Source of the DNA: an uncultured Acidobacteriota bacterium
Lineage (GTDB): Bacteria; Acidobacteriota; Blastocatellia; Pyrinomonadales; Pyrinomonadaceae
Assembly: GCA_902826505.1 (NCBI GenBank)
Contig: CADEFG010000093.1
Location: 1-7,406, forward strand
Direction: 5' to 3'
Length of the DNA stretch: 7,406 bases
Of this stretch, positions 5,603 through 7,406 are shown piece after piece (position 1 is the stretch's first letter; each line of letters opens with the position of its first letter). The notes under the pieces were generated by a model. That model was not told the DNA's origin. It saw only the letters and a list, made by a program, of their open reading frames with translations, and searched no databases. Both the position numbers and the translations under genes were made by a program.

Positions 5603-7406
5603 TTATGGTTTTTTTTGCAAATCGTCTTTGATGTCGAGATTTTTTATCAAACGATGCAGATAATTCGGATGAACGTCCAAAACCCTCGCGGCTTCCGTGT
5701 AACTGCCGTGAGCTTTGCGGAAAGCCTTGTAAATCAAGGCTTTTTTTTGTTCGCGCAGCGCTTCGTGATAGGTTGACGCGTCTTTAATTTCGGTTTCGAC
5801 GGCGAGTTCGAGAAAATCTTCGGGCAGATCTTCGGGCAGAATCCAATCGGTCGTCCCCAAAACGGCGGCGCGTTCGATCGCGTTTTCGAGCTCGCGGACA
5901 TTGCCGGGAAAATCGTATTCGAGCAGAAGTTTTTTAGCATTGGCGGAAATTCCGCGAATTTTTCGATTCAGGACGCGGCTGAATTTTTGGACAAAACTTT
6001 CGGCGAGCGGCAAAATATCTTCCTTTCGTTCGCGCAAAGCGGGCATTGTCAGACGCACGACGTTGAGCCGGTAAAACAAATCCTGGCGAAATGTTCCATT
6101 TTTAACTTCCCGTTGCAAATCGCGGTTGGTCGCGGCGATCAGGCGAATATCGGCTTTGAGCGGGCGCGTGCCGCCGACGCGTTCAAATTCGCGTTCCTGT
6201 AAAACCCGCAGTAACTTGGCTTGTAAATTAAACGGCATTTCCCCGATTTCGTCCAGAAAAAGCGTGCCGTTCTGGGCGATCTCGATTTTGCCTTTCTTTT
6301 GCTGCGCGGCGCCCGTGAACGCGCCTTTTTCATGACCGAAAAGCTCGGATTCAAGCAGGGTTTCGGTCAGCGCCGCGCAGTTTATCGCGACGAACGGCTG
6401 CGTGCGCCGCGGGCTGCCGAGATGAATTGCCTGCGCCGCGAGTTCTTTGCCCGTGCCGCTTTCGCCGCCGATCAACACGGTCGAATCCGTCGGTGCGACC
6501 TTGCGGATCAGCTCAAAAACCTTCGCCATCGCCGGACTTTCGCCAAGCATATTACGGCTTAAAGTTTCGCCGCGCAATCGTTCGTTTTCGTTTTCGAGCC
6601 ACGCAAAATTTCGTGCGTTCTCGATCGAAACCGCCGCAATCGAAGCGGCTGCCGTTAAGAATCTGAGATGGCTTTCGTCAAAATTATTCTGCGCGCTGGT
6701 CAGATAGATCACGCCGAGCGCTTTTTCAAAAAGCACGACGGGCGCACAAACGAGCGAAGAGATTTTTTTGAAAAAAAGACTTTCGGCGTTTGGCAGATTT
6801 TCCGCCGAGGCAAAATCCGTCACTAAAATTACTTTCCGTTCCGTTAAAACCCGGCTGACGATGGTTTGACTGACATTTACGGGGGCGTCTTCGCCGAGCC
6901 GTTTATGCCCGACGAGCTCGGCGAATTCGTTTTCATCGTCAACCAGCAAGATCGCGCCTTCGTCCGCCGGAACGACTTCAAAGATTTGCCGCAGAAGCTC
7001 GCTTTGCAGCGTTTGGGTTTCGCGCAGCACATTGATCTTTCCGATGATTTGCAGAATTGCCGTCAGATCACGCGCCATCGCGCCGAAAACCTCTTCGATG
7101 CGCAGTTGAACCGAGTTTGGCGGCAGGCGAAATTCGGTTTTGTCGAGGAAAACACCGCTCGAAACTTCTTCGAAGTCTTCGGTCAAAAAGCGAAACGTAA
7201 AATCTCCGACGCCGATCTTATCGCCGTTCGACAGCTCGGTTTCGCTCGCTTCACGCCCGTTGACCGCAGTTCCGTTCAAGCTTTCAAGATCGCTGAGGAA
7301 AAAAGCCGCGCCGCGCTTTTCGATCAGACAATGACGGCGCGAAACCGACGCGTCATTGAGGACGATCTGGTTTGCCGCTTCGCGTCCGATCGAAGTTTTT
7401 TCGTTC
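5603..7406 (-). CDS. Sigma-54-dependent activator, FHA-GAF-AAA+-HTH (5' end beyond right edge)
   Basis: The frame is open from the right edge to TAA at 5603, giving 600 residues (numbered from the edge). An internal TTG at 7279 is not the start, because FHA motifs continue upstream: SIGRE (5-9), NDASVSRRH (17-25) and LNGTAVNG (43-50). The FHA domain is therefore nearly complete and only its first strands are missing. A GAF-type sensor covers about 129-267. The AAA+ domain has Walker A GGESGTGKE (313-321), the sigma-54 contact loop GAFTGA (361-366), Walker B GTLFLDE (380-386), an arginine-finger segment FRQDLFYRL (439-447) and FPGNVREL (499-506). The Fis-type DNA-binding helix-turn-helix is at about 566-590 (GSYTEAARVLDVHPNYLHRL). 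All catalytic motifs look intact, so it should remodel sigma-54 polymerase. Instead of a receiver domain it has FHA, which binds phosphothreonine peptides, suggesting input from a Ser/Thr kinase rather than a histidine kinase. The GAF ligand is unknown. Confidence 0.95.
   Translation of the reverse strand, partial: NEKTSIGREAANQIVLNDASVSRRHCLIEKRGAAFFLSDLESLNGTAVNGREASETELSNGDKIGVGDFTFRFLTEDFEEVSSGVFLDKTEFRLPPNSVQLRIEEVFGAMARDLTAILQIIGKINVLRETQTLQSELLRQIFEVVPADEGAILLVDDENEFAELVGHKRLGEDAPVNVSQTIVSRVLTERKVILVTDFASAENLPNAESLFFKKISSLVCAPVVLFEKALGVIYLTSAQNNFDESHLRFLTAAASIAAVSIENARNFAWLENENERLRGETLSRNMLGESPAMAKVFELIRKVAPTDSTVLIGGESGTGKELAAQAIHLGSPRRTQPFVAINCAALTETLLESELFGHEKGAFTGAAQQKKGKIEIAQNGTLFLDEIGEMPFNLQAKLLRVLQEREFERVGGTRPLKADIRLIAATNRDLQREVKNGTFRQDLFYRLNVVRLTMPALRERKEDILPLAESFVQKFSRVLNRKIRGISANAKKLLLEYDFPGNVRELENAIERAAVLGTTDWILPEDLPEDFLELAVETEIKDASTYHEALREQKKALIYKAFRKAHGSYTEAARVLDVHPNYLHRLIKNLDIKDDLQKKP

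Noticed and set aside
7277..7279. TTG at 7279 as the start of the sigma-54 activator
   Set aside because: The frame continues upstream with clear FHA motifs (SIGRE, SVSRRH), so the gene runs off the right edge.

Overview
This window looks like chromosome from a free-living bacterium of moderate GC content. It carries housekeeping genes (riboflavin synthesis, antitermination) beside signalling proteins (a CheA-like kinase and an FHA-GAF sigma-54 activator). Protein style and gene mix resemble Acidobacteriota, perhaps class Blastocatellia. That placement comes from general resemblance, not from a marker gene, and is tentative. I see no rRNA, tRNA, CRISPR array, transposase or prophage gene.

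Layout from left to right. At 1-307 (minus) is the start of an exported protein of unknown function, cut by the window edge. At 340-1539 (minus) is a compact CheA-like protein with an Hpt domain and a kinase ATPase domain but no CheW-like domain. At 1561-2028 (minus) is nusB, and at 2045-2566 (minus) ribH. These four genes are separated by only 32, 21 and 16 bases and read as one operon, in the order ribH, nusB, kinase, exported protein. A good sigma-70-type promoter lies just upstream of ribH (2603-2632). It also shows that the longer open frames for ribH and nusB start too early.

At 2705-3784 (minus) is a multi-spanning membrane protein of the lysylphosphatidylglycerol synthase/flippase-like family. 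A 7-base tandem repeat lies inside its N-terminal codons. Divergent from it, at 3867-5048 (plus), is a short/branched-chain acyl-CoA dehydrogenase with its catalytic glutamate in place. This is the only plus-strand gene. Convergent with it, at 5110-5502 (minus), is a small SpoIIAA/STAS-like protein starting with TTG. At 5603-7406 (minus) is a sigma-54-dependent activator (FHA, GAF, AAA+, Fis-type HTH) whose first residues lie beyond the right edge.

The operon links flavin synthesis and NusB (a common bacterial pairing) to a histidine-phosphotransfer kinase and an exported protein. The dehydrogenase uses FAD, but nothing here shows co-regulation with ribH. No clear sigma-54 promoter was found near the activator. 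I see no previously undescribed multi-gene system. The points most worth a second look are the CheW-less CheA-like protein in the ribH-nusB operon, the frame-shifting heptamer repeat in the membrane protein gene, and the three non-ATG starts.
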